Shown here in pieces: positions 1 through 10,521 of a stretch of DNA of 64,000 bases. The position numbers and the translations under genes are program-made. Each line of letters starts with the position of its first letter. Positions within the stretch are counted from its first letter, which is position 1. This DNA is from Agrypnia vestita (lineage: Eukaryota; Arthropoda; Insecta; Trichoptera; Phryganeidae): NCBI GenBank assembly GCA_016648135.1, contig JADDOH010010113.1, forward strand, positions 35,963 to 99,962, read 5' to 3'. The notes under the pieces were generated by a model. The model did not search any database, was not told where the DNA came from, and worked only from the letters and a program-made list of their open reading frames with translations.

Positions 1-640
1 CTTCGCGCCTCATCCTGCTCAAAAACAGCGTAAACCAACGTCGTGAATTCTCTGACTTTGGAAGGATTTTCATGCCTGAATGCTGTAAAACCTTGATAGA
101 AACGTTAACTTCTATTTCGTCCTCTGTAAGAAAGACAGGGCCAGAATAAATATAAAAATCATTCACTCATATGGAATAGCTGGGATATTATAAATATGTT
201 ACTAACACTCTAACATTTGTCCAAAGTAAATGTTGCAAGATGCAGAATCGTGGGACGCCATTCTGAAAAGGCATAATGAGATTGCACAATAATTTGTAAC
301 ATCGCTGACTATGCCCGCAAAGGAGGCTAATGTCGTCATCAATTCGTACCAAAAGAGTACATGATTCTTCAAACACCGGCCTAAAAGAAAGGCGCCTCAA
401 GACAACACACATCATCAGAAACTCGTACCAAAAGAGTACGGCCTTCTCAATTATAAGCCTAAAAGAAGGGCGTCACAGGATCACATCTCGTAAAGAAGAG
501 ATAGAGTCTCGGGATGCAGTAAGTTCCGGAGGAACAAGGGGGGCCGTTTAGTCACTTAGGAAGTCGGCCACCGGGTTTAGGCGGGCGCGGGGCCTCTACC
601 CCTCTCAGCAGAGATGCTGAGGGTTTAAAAAACCAAAATT
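1..640. other. unassigned region with a short degenerate duplication and a GC-rich hairpin
   Basis: No gene is recognised here. Between about 335 and 470 two ~80-bp segments resemble each other: each has CGTACCAAAAGAGTAC followed by a CCTAAAAGAA..GGCG motif. At 560-625 the sequence becomes GC-rich and ends in a strong hairpin (CTCAGCA, loop GAGA, TGCTGAG). Such a GC-rich hairpin can mark the 3' end of a non-LTR retrotransposon, but no coding remnant supports that. Small reading frames here look like chance. Confidence 0.3.
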
Positions 641-1799
641 TAGCATTCAAAGAAACTATTATTTCATATAAACTCACGGGCTGTTGTAGAATCCTTTCGA
701 ACAAACCATCCCCGAGACCTTATCTACTTATTTATAAAGAAGTTTCGCTTCAAAAATGTCTTATTTCGTAGATAGAAAATATATGTATTATTTTCCCATG
801 GAATTAATATGAACAGGTTCATGCACGTCTAGAACGAAACCATTCAAGGTAAGAATTTGCTAATACAAAGTGTTTATAATTATTAATTTCAGTGTTATTT
901 AATATGTGTGAATTTTTCCCTTTGCGCCGTTCGAACGATTTTACTGGTTTGTCTCAAATCGAAAATGTTTTATTTCTAATACACGAATTCTTTCTAGTGT
1001 ATGTATTTTATTGTAACATAAATGTATAGATTATTAGGTTCGTTAGATGTTTTTATTACGTAATATTATGCAATTGTTTCCACACTGCTCCTATAAAAGA
1101 ATTTGAAGTTATTACGATACACAACGGGGTCCTTCATCCATTAGACGAATCATGTGCCAATTCAACGACGTATTACGAATAGTATATATTGTATTTATCG
1201 AGATTTAGTCGCATTTATTATTCCTAGTGAGGTTTTTAGTATTGGTTCCAGGCGCCATTATGAGGCGGAAATAGTTCATATTCATAGCCCGACTGCAATA
1301 GGTATTTTTGTCGCGTAAGAGGTAGCACTTTTAGAAATATAACTATGTTTTATGTTTCGTCCCTGACGGACAGGATGGTATAGCTGTGGCTATTTAGGTA
1401 ATATACTTAGTAAATGCAAAGGGCATTAGGTATTTTCAATATAGTATGCGAACCCAAGATGTTAGAAATATTTTTAGTTAATATTTTTAGTTAATATTGC
1501 ATTCAAAAGCGCAATTTTCACAGAATAATTATTTCCAGTTAATAATATATATTTTAGTTAAATGTATAGTTAGCACAGGCAGAGTATTAATATTGTATAG
1601 AATACATTATTTATAATATTTCAAGAAGGTATAATATTTTATTCCGCGATCCTTTTATAGTTACAGCGTATCTGTCGACCTCAGCCGTTGCCACCCGCGC
1701 CATACAACTATTTTCGCTAACATCATACGGCAAAATGACTTTATTCATTGCAATGAAATTTATATTATTTAATATTATTTTCCATGACGTATTTTGACG
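641..1799. other. AT-rich stretch without recognised features
   Basis: No gene, RNA gene or repeat boundary could be supported. The sequence is AT-rich with only short chance reading frames. Confidence 0.5.
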
Positions 1800-2290
1800 G
1801 GTCACCCCATGGGATTCATCACATTGTTAGCCGCGGCCAGGAGTTGGCAAATTAATTGAATATAATAGCTAAAACTAAATATCAACTCGCGACGAGTAAG
1901 CATCGACATTTTAAATAAATTATTAATACAAAATTCATCGTTAATACGTTAGAAAGACCCCTCTATCTAGCTGGATCACCACAGTGCTTACCGTGACCAG
2001 GAGAACGATTTATATTGAAATACAATAAAATGCTTTATAATAATAATTGAACATCATTTCGACATTAAATACAGTCCGCTCGATTTGATTAGGATGCCCC
2101 CCATCTACCTGGATCATCACAGTGGTTGTCCGCGACCAGGAGATCGAAATGAAAAATATAAAATTTAAATTCAACTCGCGTCAACTATTTTACGACTGTA
2201 TAATATTTTTCATATAACAGAAAACATCTCTAGAAAATACCGTCATTTGACGAGGACCCCTCTATCTACTATCTAGCTGGATCATCACAC
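1800..2290. repeat. degenerate tandem array, unit about 140-160 bp
   Basis: Four related blocks begin near 1800, 1955, 2095 and 2256. Each has a version of GACCCCTCTATCTAGCTGGATCA(C/T)CACA followed, in the first three, by a CCGYGRCCAGGAG block and then AT-rich sequence. Spacing is 155, 140 and 161 bp. The fourth unit is cut short just after the GGATCATCACA motif. Divergence between units suggests an old satellite-like array. Confidence 0.6.
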
Positions 2291-2392
2291 ACTTTTTAAT
2301 GTAAATTGCTACTTTAGTAGAAATATATATACCGCAAAAATCTGTTCATCGAAAAATATAGTTCTGAATTCAAATCCCAATGTTACTATATG

Positions 2393-2623
2393 TCGACCAC
2401 AATCAAAAGACCACCTAGCTTTGTCCGGTAAGAAGAAAGGCGGGGGGAAGTTGTCTGGCAAGCCCTATTACAAGCCTCAATATGATATTCCAAATAAACA
2501 TTTATTTTTTAGTTTAAAAAAGGTTACTTACTTACTAGAAAAACTTTTTTTGTGTTAATTTTTTGCATCGTAACAACACACATATTTTTTGCATACAATC
2601 TTTTGAATGCGGTCTAGCTATAT
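2393..2623 (+). repeat. dispersed repeat RX-B, copy 1 of 3
   Basis: Runs from GTCGACCACAATCAAAAGACC to GAATGCGGTCTAGCTATA. The other copies are at 26945-27160 and 33765-34005, both in opposite orientation. Shared landmarks are the CTAGCTTTGTCCG block, a GGC(A/G)GG stretch, CAAGCC..TATTACAAGCCTCAATATGATATTCC and TGCATCGTAACAACACACAT. No transposase motif is visible; probably a non-autonomous element or one end of a larger one. Confidence 0.65.
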
Positions 2624-2639
2624 ATATTTTTTCGTTAAT

Positions 2640-4230
2640 AAGAGTTTTTCTTTATAGATTAGTATATCTAGAAAAAAAATTGTAATAATTATAAAATAAA
2701 ATAATAAAAAATACTTATCTTTATTTATTATAAACTTGTCTAATATATTTTTAAATATATTTTGGAAGAACAAAAATAATATATTTTATACGTATTCGTA
2801 CATAAACTACTCTGCTGCAAGAATTTTATTAAAATTCACGCCTGTATCACAAATATTTTCATTCGCTTTATCTCACGTTTTGCATTTTTTTTTAATTCTG
2901 AGAGCGAACACTTCTTGGTATCTCGAACGTGTAATTGCACACTCGGTACTATTATGTGACTCAAGTAGGCAGGCTAATAAGGGTGGATGCTGATGTGACC
3001 ACGCAGGGGAAACTGGTAAGGGTAGAAGTAGAATCTAATTAGAGGAAAATCTGATTTTTTTTGTTTAAAATTGCTGTCAGATTCCGATGCACATAGAATG
3101 CTACGATAATAGCGATACTTCCATATTTTGTTCCAGGTAAAACAAAATGCCTTCTTGTTTGATCCCGACCTCCCACCATGTTTCGCGATAGATATTTCGG
3201 CCTTTCACTTTGGTATTTAAGGTTCTCTCTAATTAATACCGAGCTAGTAATTGGAATTTTAATTATTTCTGTGAACAAAGGGCCAAAAGCACCGAGTTAT
3301 GGGGAAATTATAACAGCTAGGCTGAAACTTTTCATTTCACTGAATTACGATTTTAGAATCCAATCTAACAAATTATCGTCAAGGGTTGAACAGGAAGTAA
3401 TAATTATGTAAAATCGCTTTGAAGATAAACTTGTAAACAGTTTGAAGTTCTTCTTATCGCGGTTTAATTGTTTATACCGACTTACAATTTAGTTTAGTCA
3501 TATTCCAATATATAGTCATTTGTATATGACTACATTACATTATAAGATACACATTTAATATGACTACACTACATTTTGTTACTATTTAATGTATGACTAC
3601 ATATTAAGTAATCACACAAAAACGTGTTGCAATGGAATTCAAGCTGTCTCATATGACACATTGCTTTCATTTTATAGTCTGCCTACATTTGGTAACCGCA
3701 TTGTTGGCTTCTGTTTGAATAATTTTACTCCTTATATACAATGTTGAAATGTATAATCTCTAATATACAGTTTTTTGTTTGTGTTTTATTTCTTACGTGC
3801 AATATATAAATTTTATTTCTAATATGTAGTCTTGCTAATGTCTAAACTTAAAAAAAAACTGTACAGGTAGTTGCTTCAGAACAGACATTGTCTAGTGAAG
3901 CAACTACCTTCATTTATATGTATAAATAATTTTAAACGAAATAAATAAATAAAAAATATATATATATAGTCATATATTATTAAATAGTATTATTCTTCTT
4001 CTTCTAGATGTGGTGTAGTCGTGATAAGAGTACCTGTAGCATGCAATCAGTACTTTTAAACAAGCTCTTCTATACTTAGACTTGAATTTTGAAATTAACT
4101 GATATGACACACAATACAATATTAATTAATTTATTAATGGATCCTCCATACGAGTCTCATATCGCGAGAGTCTACATTAGAATTAACTGAATTGTTCTAA
4201 ATGAAACCACAACCACTCTAAATGTTGAGA
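2640..4230. other. AT-rich stretch; one perfect 14-bp hairpin
   Basis: No gene is recognised. Short imperfect repeats of TATGACTACA(T/C) occur at 3525-3610. A perfect 14-bp stem (AGGTAGTTGCTTCA at 3865-3878, its complement at 3896-3909) encloses a 17-base loop that itself holds GACAttGTC. A short (TA)n run lies at about 3957-3968, and a TTCTTCTTCTTCT run at about 3991 resembles LINE tails elsewhere in the window, on the minus strand. Confidence 0.4.
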
Positions 4231-4257
4231 AATCAGTCAATCATTCTCTACTATGTA

Positions 4258-4300
4258 GGTATATAAGAGATGACGGGCAGCTAAGCAGTTCAGAGTTTTG
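4258..4300 (+). promoter_or_regulatory. candidate TATA plus initiator core promoter
   Basis: TATATAAGAG starts at 4260 or so, and an arthropod-type initiator (GCAGTTCAGAG) follows about 28-33 bp from the first T, the usual spacing. Downstream sequence (to about 4375) is less AT-rich and ends at AAAG/GTACAT, which could be a splice donor. It may be a host 5' exon or the R start of an old LTR; no LTR partner or coding exon was found, so this stays tentative. Confidence 0.35.
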
Positions 4301-4559
4301 TTGACAAGCGATAAGTGAACGGCGCGGTTATCAACCAGCTAAATAATTTACGAGAGCGCCTACTGAGCATCGAAAGGTACATATGTGTTGAAGTTTAGTG
4401 AAATTCATAGATAAACGTGAGAATCTAACGGGTGTCCGGAAATAAGTGCAGCCACAAGGCGAGGATAAAGTGTCCCATAGACGAGTAATTAGAATGAATT
4501 ACAAAATTGGTGTGAATTAATGAATGGATCTCCAGTTAAATTTGTGTCGAGTGAATTGA

Positions 4560-5290
4560 GTTAAAAATATCTCAACACTACAATTAACATTTGTTTAGTG
4601 TTCGTTAATCTACTTTTATTAACCAAGACAATGTTTATTTCTTGTATTAATGAAACTATTTCTTGAATAAAAATAATATAATACGAAAGATGACAAAACA
4701 GCAGGTATATCATAAGACAATAAATACCTGTATTTACAATTAATACACAGGTATTACAAAATAAGAATAAAGTGGACAAACTACATAAGCCCGAGACATG
4801 ACCGAAGCGTCGCCGCTCGTTGCTTTAAATATGGCCCAGGATTGAAGAGTGGAAGTAAGTCATTTGCGCTGTAGAAGCACAGGAAAATACCACGATACTC
4901 AATCGCAAGCCTGTGGTGATTGGGATTTACGGCGAGCTTTGGCCATAATCCGGTCATGATTTCAGCCAATCAGAGCCCAAGAACGAACAACCCGCCGTGC
5001 TGACTCCCACACATTCCTTCAGCGATCGTCATACTGTACGCACTGTAATATTCCTGTTAGTCATTTCACATTGTAAAGATTTTAAAATAATTTGCATCAC
5101 CTTACAGAGAACATTACTAAACCACCCTGTACTGCCCTGTCTTGTTTTATTGGCTTTTCCGCACACATCGCTACATCGCACACTGAAAGCGGAAGAATTC
5201 TTCCAGTCGGATTTCTTCACACAAATACCACTATATATAAAACTTTCAAAAATTTAATAATGTGTTGATGTTCTAACGGCGGAATCGGTG
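4560..5290. other. unassigned moderately GC-rich stretch
   Basis: From about 4780 to 5220 the sequence is less AT-rich than its surroundings and holds a CCAAT-type box (CAGCCAATCAGAGC near 4965). Short frames exist on both strands but none resembles a known protein. It could be an old retroelement or a host regulatory segment. Confidence 0.25.
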
Positions 5291-5299
5291 AACGATGTT

Positions 5300-5415
5300 T
5301 GTATAAAGTGATCACTTTAGCCAGCTCACACAGGCCATAAGCCCTGGGCTACTCTATAAAGCCTCCCATAGTTTCCCATATAAATAGTTTCGTCTCTAAG
5401 ATTTCTATAATTTAA
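5300..5415 (+). repeat. dispersed repeat RX-A fragment
   Basis: Contains GTATAAAGTGATCACTTTAG, then CATAAGCCCTG, then CATATAAATAGTTTCGTCTC. The same order occurs at 14884-15000, and inverted at 19385-19530, 24170-24245 (part) and 61752-61890. The family is marked by the perfect palindrome AAGTGATCACTT. Confidence 0.6.
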
Positions 5416-5945
5416 CTGAATCGAAATATACTTAAATCTAGTTTCCGAAAAATATTTTTACAACTCATTTATAAGTTTTACTTTGTAACGTGGCTTTTCA
5501 GATTTTATTATGAAATAAAGTCAATTTATCTAGAAATACAGAATGAACTCCGTCGTCCTAAATACGTAAACTAATGTCTAAAGACTTTTTTCTTCAAAGA
5601 GAAAAAACACCTTTTCACAAAATTTCGTTCATGTACTTAATGGGATGGATAAAAGAAAGAGTACGGGCAAAATACAAATTTGGCTTCTATGCGCAAAGGT
5701 TTTACCGATGAAATAACAACATTTTTGAAAAGGTGTAGGAATTGCAGGAAATTTATGTCGATCTGTCGTACGGTGTGCAGTGAGAGGGTCGCTATTAACC
5801 ATCATTTAAATCTCTAATACTTTCACAAGTACACTAGACTCTTGATTATCCGGTGTCCCTATTAAACGGGTTGCAGATTATCTATAATTATATGATTAAC
5901 CGTTGTATAACAATTAGCACTTTTTTTAATAATCTTTCGATTTAA
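5416..5945. other. AT-rich stretch without recognised features
   Basis: No gene or repeat end could be supported. Confidence 0.4.
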
Positions 5946-5989
5946 CTGTAATTTCGGATATTTTATACGCACCGTATGTATTACCGAGA

Positions 5990-6043
5990 AGCGAATCTCG
6001 ACGTTTCGTTGGATACTTATCCAACGTCATCAGGAGGACGACC
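5990..6043 (-). ncRNA. hammerhead-ribozyme-like motif, PLE subfamily A
   Basis: Read on the minus strand: CUGAUGA (6033-6027), one extra C, a stem-loop with perfect GTTGGATA/TATCCAAC arms, GAAA (6007-6004), a one-pair helix III (C-G), then GUC (6002-6000). CTC before the core pairs with GAG after GUC to start helix I. All core bases match the hammerhead consensus except the extra base before stem II. Predicted cut follows GUC. Helix III is minimal, so cleavage might need a dimer or flanking contacts. Confidence 0.6.
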
Positions 6044-6231
6044 TTTAACCGCGGAGGTGGAGGTTGGACTGATTAGGTGCTGCTTTCTAGGGCGTAAATT
6101 GTATGCACTTTGTTGTGGAGTGTTCTCTTTTTCTACGATAGAGGTCGCCAGTGTGCAATATGTACTAGTTACGTCAGCAAAGTTAGTTAAAGCAGCACCT
6201 AATCAGTCCGACCTCCACCTCCACGGGTAAA

Positions 6232-6290
6232 GGTCGTCCTCCTGATGACGTTGGATAAGTTTCCAACGAAACGTCGAGATTCGCTTCTCG
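6232..6290 (+). ncRNA. hammerhead-ribozyme-like motif, PLE subfamily A, inverted partner
   Basis: Same design on the plus strand: CUGAUGA at 6242-6248, extra C, stem GTTGGA/TCCAAC, GAAA at 6268-6271, C, GUC at 6273-6275, and CTC/GAG helix I. It faces away from the copy at 5990-6043, so either transcript direction through the foldback contains one sense motif. One arm base differs (TTTCC against TATCC) while the core is unchanged. Confidence 0.6.
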
Positions 6291-6395
6291 GTAATACATA
6301 CGGTGCGTATAAAATATCCGAAATTAAGGTTAAATATGTCTAACGACCGTAATAACAACCTTAACTCTTTAATCTGTCGATCATAACATTGTTAT

Positions 6396-6739
6396 TAATT
6401 TACTATTAAGTGATCTGGTTTCTGAATTTCAACTATAATGAATTTCATGCAGATATTACCTGTTGCAGAATCTATGAGAAATGGCTTAACAGTATCACGC
6501 AATCGTTCACCGCAATTTACTATTAAGTGATCTGGTTTCTGAATTTCAACTATAATGAATTTCATGCAGATATTACCTGTTGCAGAATCTATGAGAAATG
6601 GCTTAACAGTATCACGCAATCGTTCACCGCAATTTACTATTAAGTGATCTGGTTTCTGAATTTCAACTATAATGAATTTCATGCAGATATTACCTGTTGC
6701 AGAATCTATGAGAAATGGCTTAACAGTATCACGCAATCG
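6396..6739 (-). repeat. three perfect 117-bp tandem units, open in one frame
   Basis: TACTATTAAGTGATCTGG recurs at 6401, 6518 and 6635, a period of exactly 117 bp. The units look identical base for base, apart from the last being cut about 6-8 bp short. Because 117 is divisible by 3, the minus strand reads through as repeating 39-residue blocks beginning MRDTVKPFLIDSATGN. No known protein is recognised. Perfect identity implies a very recent expansion or an assembly effect; the open frame may be a by-product. Confidence 0.8.
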
Positions 6740-6744
6740 TCAAG

Positions 6745-7595
6745 TTTTTGAGTTAAATTAGCGAGTAATGAAATGCGTTTTCCTATTTTCCAAAAGTTAG
6801 AAATTTACGAAAATCACTACCACGCTTTGTAAATGTCCAATCCTTAATCATTAGAGAAAATCTTATTATTTTATGTCTTACCGTTTGACATTGATTTAAG
6901 TAGGAAAAACACGGGTCCATAGGACACGCAACAGTGGATATAAAGGTTAATCTATACTTTAAACCTAACAAATTGATATGATTAATAAATAAAACACACA
7001 AAGTATAAATATTTTTTTCTTTGTTTTATCCTTAACACTCATTCGTCAAGCTGTTGATTTTTTATTGCATGGAGCGCGATATCGTAGATTCTGGCATATA
7101 CCAAATAACTCAGGGAATCGACGATGATTTTTGTTAAATGATTGGATTTTAAAATCATCATGTTAACTTGAAGGTTTGAAGTAATTTATTTGTTGATATT
7201 TTGTGTCGAAAAATTTTTTTTTATAAAATTTGACGTAGTTTAGCAAAAAGGGTCCAATCCACCCAAAGCCACTTTAGAGTGATTGACGTTTGAAGTTTAT
7301 ACGATATTTCTTCACTAGTTGTACACCCGTGAAAAATCACGGTATTTTGATGGGCGTGTCACTTGAACCATTGCGTGTTACACTCTGATTATCTAAAGTT
7401 TTAATTCCAGCAAGTTACGAATTTACGGACCGACAGACAGACAATGAAATTATTAAATTGAGATTGGTATTTGTTTTAAAATGAAGTAATGTATGATTTT
7501 GTGATTATGAAAATATTAATTTGTGATTATGAAAATATGGGTTTTTGTATAGAATATGAATACTTTTTAAATTGTTAATAGTACAGTTTTTGAAA
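6745..7595. other. AT-rich stretch with one SINE-tail fragment
   Basis: No gene is recognised. At about 7417-7462 the sequence TTACGAATTTACGGACCGACAGACAGACAATGAAATTATTAAA resembles, in shorter words, the 3' part of the SINE-like family at 37410-37650 (ACGGAC, then CAGACAGACAA, then GAAATTATTA). Confidence 0.4.
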
Positions 7596-7659
7596 GGTTA
7601 TGAGTATCGAGAATCCGATTGTTAAATTAGAAAATATCTATATATATTTTGCTTATATA

Positions 7660-7794
7660 TATCATTGCTTAGATATGGGAGAAAAATGTCTGAGCACATT
7701 TATAAACATAAGAAAAGCATTCGACAGCATCTTTCAACTAAAACTAAAAGAAATTGGGATCAAGTGTAAAGTTTTGTCATTGTTATCAATATAA
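7660..7794 (+). pseudogene. non-LTR reverse transcriptase fragment
   Basis: The translation contains STFINIRKAFDSI followed by LKEIGIKCKVLSLL. The F-x-D/N-x-x-K-A-F-D pattern is motif A of LINE reverse transcriptases, where the catalytic aspartate sits; the first aspartate is an asparagine here. Only about 40 codons remain and there are no domains either side, so this is a relic. Confidence 0.5.
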
Positions 7795-7971
7795 ACGAAA
7801 GGAATTTTATCTTCATTGTATGCTGTAATTTTATCTTCATTTATTATGTATGTGAATTTTATATACTGAGAATGTTAAAAAGTCAGTACATTAAAGAATG
7901 AATGTCAGGTACGTAAATAATCGTATACATTTCAGAAAATAAGAAAAATCAAAAATTTATCTTGCAAAATA

Positions 7972-9255
7972 TTAGGTCCTTACACATGAAATTGGCGTTT
8001 AGTATGGGAGGAACACAAAGCCGATTTTTTATTATTATAATATATTTATTTAATCAAAGTATATACCATTGCTATCTATGTACTTTTGCCATCTCATAGG
8101 TAGTTCATCGATCCCTTTACTAAAAAAACCATTCGGACGGGAATCAATAAAATCTTTGAAGGCGGTTTGGACTGCCCCATCGGAGTTGAATTTTTTCCTT
8201 TGCAAGAAGTTATCCAAATTTCGAAAAAAATGGTAATCTGTTAGGGCAAGGTCCGGAGAGTACGGTGGATGTCTTAGACATTCCAATTGAAGCTCCTCTA
8301 ATTTGGTAGCCGTCTGTTGTGCAGTGTGTGGTCTAGCGTTATCATGAAGCAGCAGTGGCCTAGAGCGATTAACCAGCCTCGGTTGTTTAGCAGCTAGCTT
8401 TTCCATCATGGTTTGCAGTTGCTGACAATAGACATCTGCCGTAATCGTCTGGCCAGATTTAAGAAAGCTGTAGTGAACGACACCAGCACTAGTCCACCAA
8501 ACGCTCACAAGTAACTTTTTTGGAGTCAATTTTCGCTTGGGGCATGGTTTGGCTGGTTCGGCAGGGTTCAGCCATTGCGATGAGCGCTTCCGATTATCGT
8601 ACAGGATCCACTTTTCATCACAGGTAATGATTCGATTTAAAATCCCTTCATTATTGTGCCGGTTGAGTAATGCAACGCAGCAGTCAACGCGCGTTTGTTG
8701 ATTTGCTTCACTCAATTCGTGAGGTACCCACCTTTCAAGCTTTTTCACCTTACCAATTTGCTTCAAGTGGATTAAAACAGTTTTATCACTAACACCGCAG
8801 CCTGCAGCTAACTCGGATGTGGTTTGCGATGGATCCGCTTCCATAATAGCCTTCAATTCTTCATTATCAACTTTGGTCTCCGGCCGTCCACGGGGCTTGT
8901 TCTGCAGGTCGAAATTTCCAGAACGAAAACGTTGGAACCAAAAACGCACTGTGTTTTCTTTTGCGGCACCGTCGCCATACACATCATTAATCCTTCGAGC
9001 CGTTTCTGCAGCACTGGTGCCACGGTGGAACTCGTACTCGTAAATAACGCGATATTTCAAGTTTTTCATTTTGTAAACTGAGTGACGCAAAGAAAAAATC
9101 AATTGAGGAAAAAACAAATGAATTATAATTTTCAAAACACAAATACATGAGTAAATAGCTGTATAAATTTGGATTTGGAATTCCTAACCAAAGAAGATAT
9201 TTGAGATCAAATTTGCCAGTACGGCAAAACGCCAATTTCATATGTAAGGACCTAA
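7972..9255 (-). mobile_element. mariner element, cecropia-like, nearly intact
   Basis: A 1284-bp element with terminal inverted repeats starting TTAGGTCCTTACA(C/T)ATGAA at both ends, flanked by TA on each side (7970-7971 and 9256-9257). The size and TA duplication are standard for mariner. It encodes one uninterrupted transposase on the minus strand. A second copy lies at 39843-41141 in the opposite orientation. Confidence 0.93.
8050..9069 (-). CDS. mariner transposase, full length
   Basis: A 339-residue DDD transposase that would excise and reinsert its element at TA sites in the nucleus. Start chosen at MKNLKYRV (9069), which begins the helix-turn-helix domain; an in-frame ATG 22 codons upstream adds an unrelated leader. 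Residues 1-110 hold two helix-turn-helix segments with GRP at 61-63. The family motif WVPHEL is at 114-119. Catalytic residues are D151 (ITCDEKW), D243 (LHDNARPH) and D278 (TDYHFF), giving the D,D34D spacing of mariner. The conserved SPDLAPTD reads SPDLALTD here (P to L at 276), the only obvious departure. Length is close to the usual ~345. Activity is plausible but unproven. Confidence 0.92.
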   Translation of the reverse strand: MKNLKYRVIYEYEFHRGTSAAETARRINDVYGDGAAKENTVRFWFQRFRSGNFDLQNKPRGRPETKVDNEELKAIMEADPSQTTSELAAGCGVSDKTVLIHLKQIGKVKKLERWVPHELSEANQQTRVDCCVALLNRHNNEGILNRIITCDEKWILYDNRKRSSQWLNPAEPAKPCPKRKLTPKKLLVSVWWTSAGVVHYSFLKSGQTITADVYCQQLQTMMEKLAAKQPRLVNRSRPLLLHDNARPHTAQQTATKLEELQLECLRHPPYSPDLALTDYHFFRNLDNFLQRKKFNSDGAVQTAFKDFIDSRPNGFFSKGIDELPMRWQKYIDSNGIYFD

Positions 9256-9257
9256 TA

Positions 9258-10500
9258 TAATGATATTAATATCTGAATAATACGATAATAATTGTAACAG
9301 GAATATTACGAGGTACATAATTTCCCTCGATTTGTTTCGTATAAATTCTATTTATTACAGCTTATTTTAAAGAAAAGATTGTAGACTACCGGGTATCATT
9401 ATTGTTATAATTTATTAAATCTATTTGCTAAATAAAAATAAAAATTACATTTTTTTTAAACATCAGGTGGTTCAGAATTCATACCAAATGCACAGAAAAT
9501 ATTAATATCAATAATTCAGCTGAGCATATAATGTAATTTGTCTTTATATTCGGGTGTCACCTTTAGTAATATACAAAGTAAGAGACTTGTGAATATAAAG
9601 GTAATAAATTAACGTTTTAATTCAATTCAATTAAAATTTAGTAAATTCATAAAGAAACGTATGTCAACTAACAATCTAAAAGTGAAAACCTGTCGTACAA
9701 CGTATAAACAGGAATCAATCGGCATCCATTGAAACCTAAAATATAATGTGATGAATAACACATTATATTTTACGTTTTCTTGTTAGCGAGTAAAATATTT
9801 TTAATGAACGATTTAGCAGCAATTTTACAGTGTACAGGGGGGCCTGTACCTTTCAAGAAACATCAAAATATATAATTATGTAAAAGTTCAACCCATAGCT
9901 TCATTCGAAACGGAGCCATTATCATTTCATTTTTCAGTTCTTGTTCTCCAAATTTCTGCAGAAACCCTCGAACTCCCATTTCGAACAACATAAAAGAATC
10001 GACATCACAAAGAAAAAGGCAGAAAGAAAACAAAGGCACGAAAATACATTGAAATAAATGAAAAACAATAGGTTAAGAAATGCTGATTTTTTGATGGATG
10101 ATTTAACAAAAAAAGCTCAGAACTCATTACGGTCGGCGGCGGAAAACCTATAAAAACCTCCGTCACCTCAAAACAATGGAAGCCTATCCGTATGTTTAGA
10201 CACCCTTACCTAAACACACGTACCTTTCGTCGTGTTTGGAATTCTAAACAACGCTAGGGATTTTTAGCCTTTATAGCGCTTACCTAAGCACATTCTATTA
10301 ATTATAATAGAATTTGAGAAAACATTGTTTTTGTTCCTTACTAATACGGGTTGTTAATTTACAACACATACAATTCGCTGCAACTTCAATAAATTTAATT
10401 TATTTATTTTTGTTAGTAGATACATAAATAATTGAAAACTTTGTGTAATGCGATTGTGTGACATAATACCTTCTATATCCTTATAACTCTTTATCCTTCT
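9258..10500. other. AT-rich stretch without recognised features
   Basis: No gene or repeat boundary could be supported. A small near-palindrome, GTACAGGGGGGCCTGTAC, lies at about 9834. Short frames look like chance. Confidence 0.4.
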
Positions 10501-10521
10501 ATATTCTTATTACCTTTCTTT

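Larger units (their letters stand above)
5950..6330. mobile_element. Penelope-like element (subfamily A) terminal foldback with two outward-facing hammerhead-like motifs
   Basis: The two arms, about 5950-6090 and 6185-6330, are inverted copies starting at CGGATATTTTATACGCACCG. The middle (AGAGGTCGCCAGTGTGCAAT, then ATGTACTAGTTACGTC) matches the 3' region of the PLE remnant at 60950-61200. This shows the left arm and middle are a PLE 3' end in minus orientation and the right arm is an inverted extra terminal repeat. PLEs are known to carry such inverted or partial terminal repeats. No coding sequence is retained. Confidence 0.65.
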
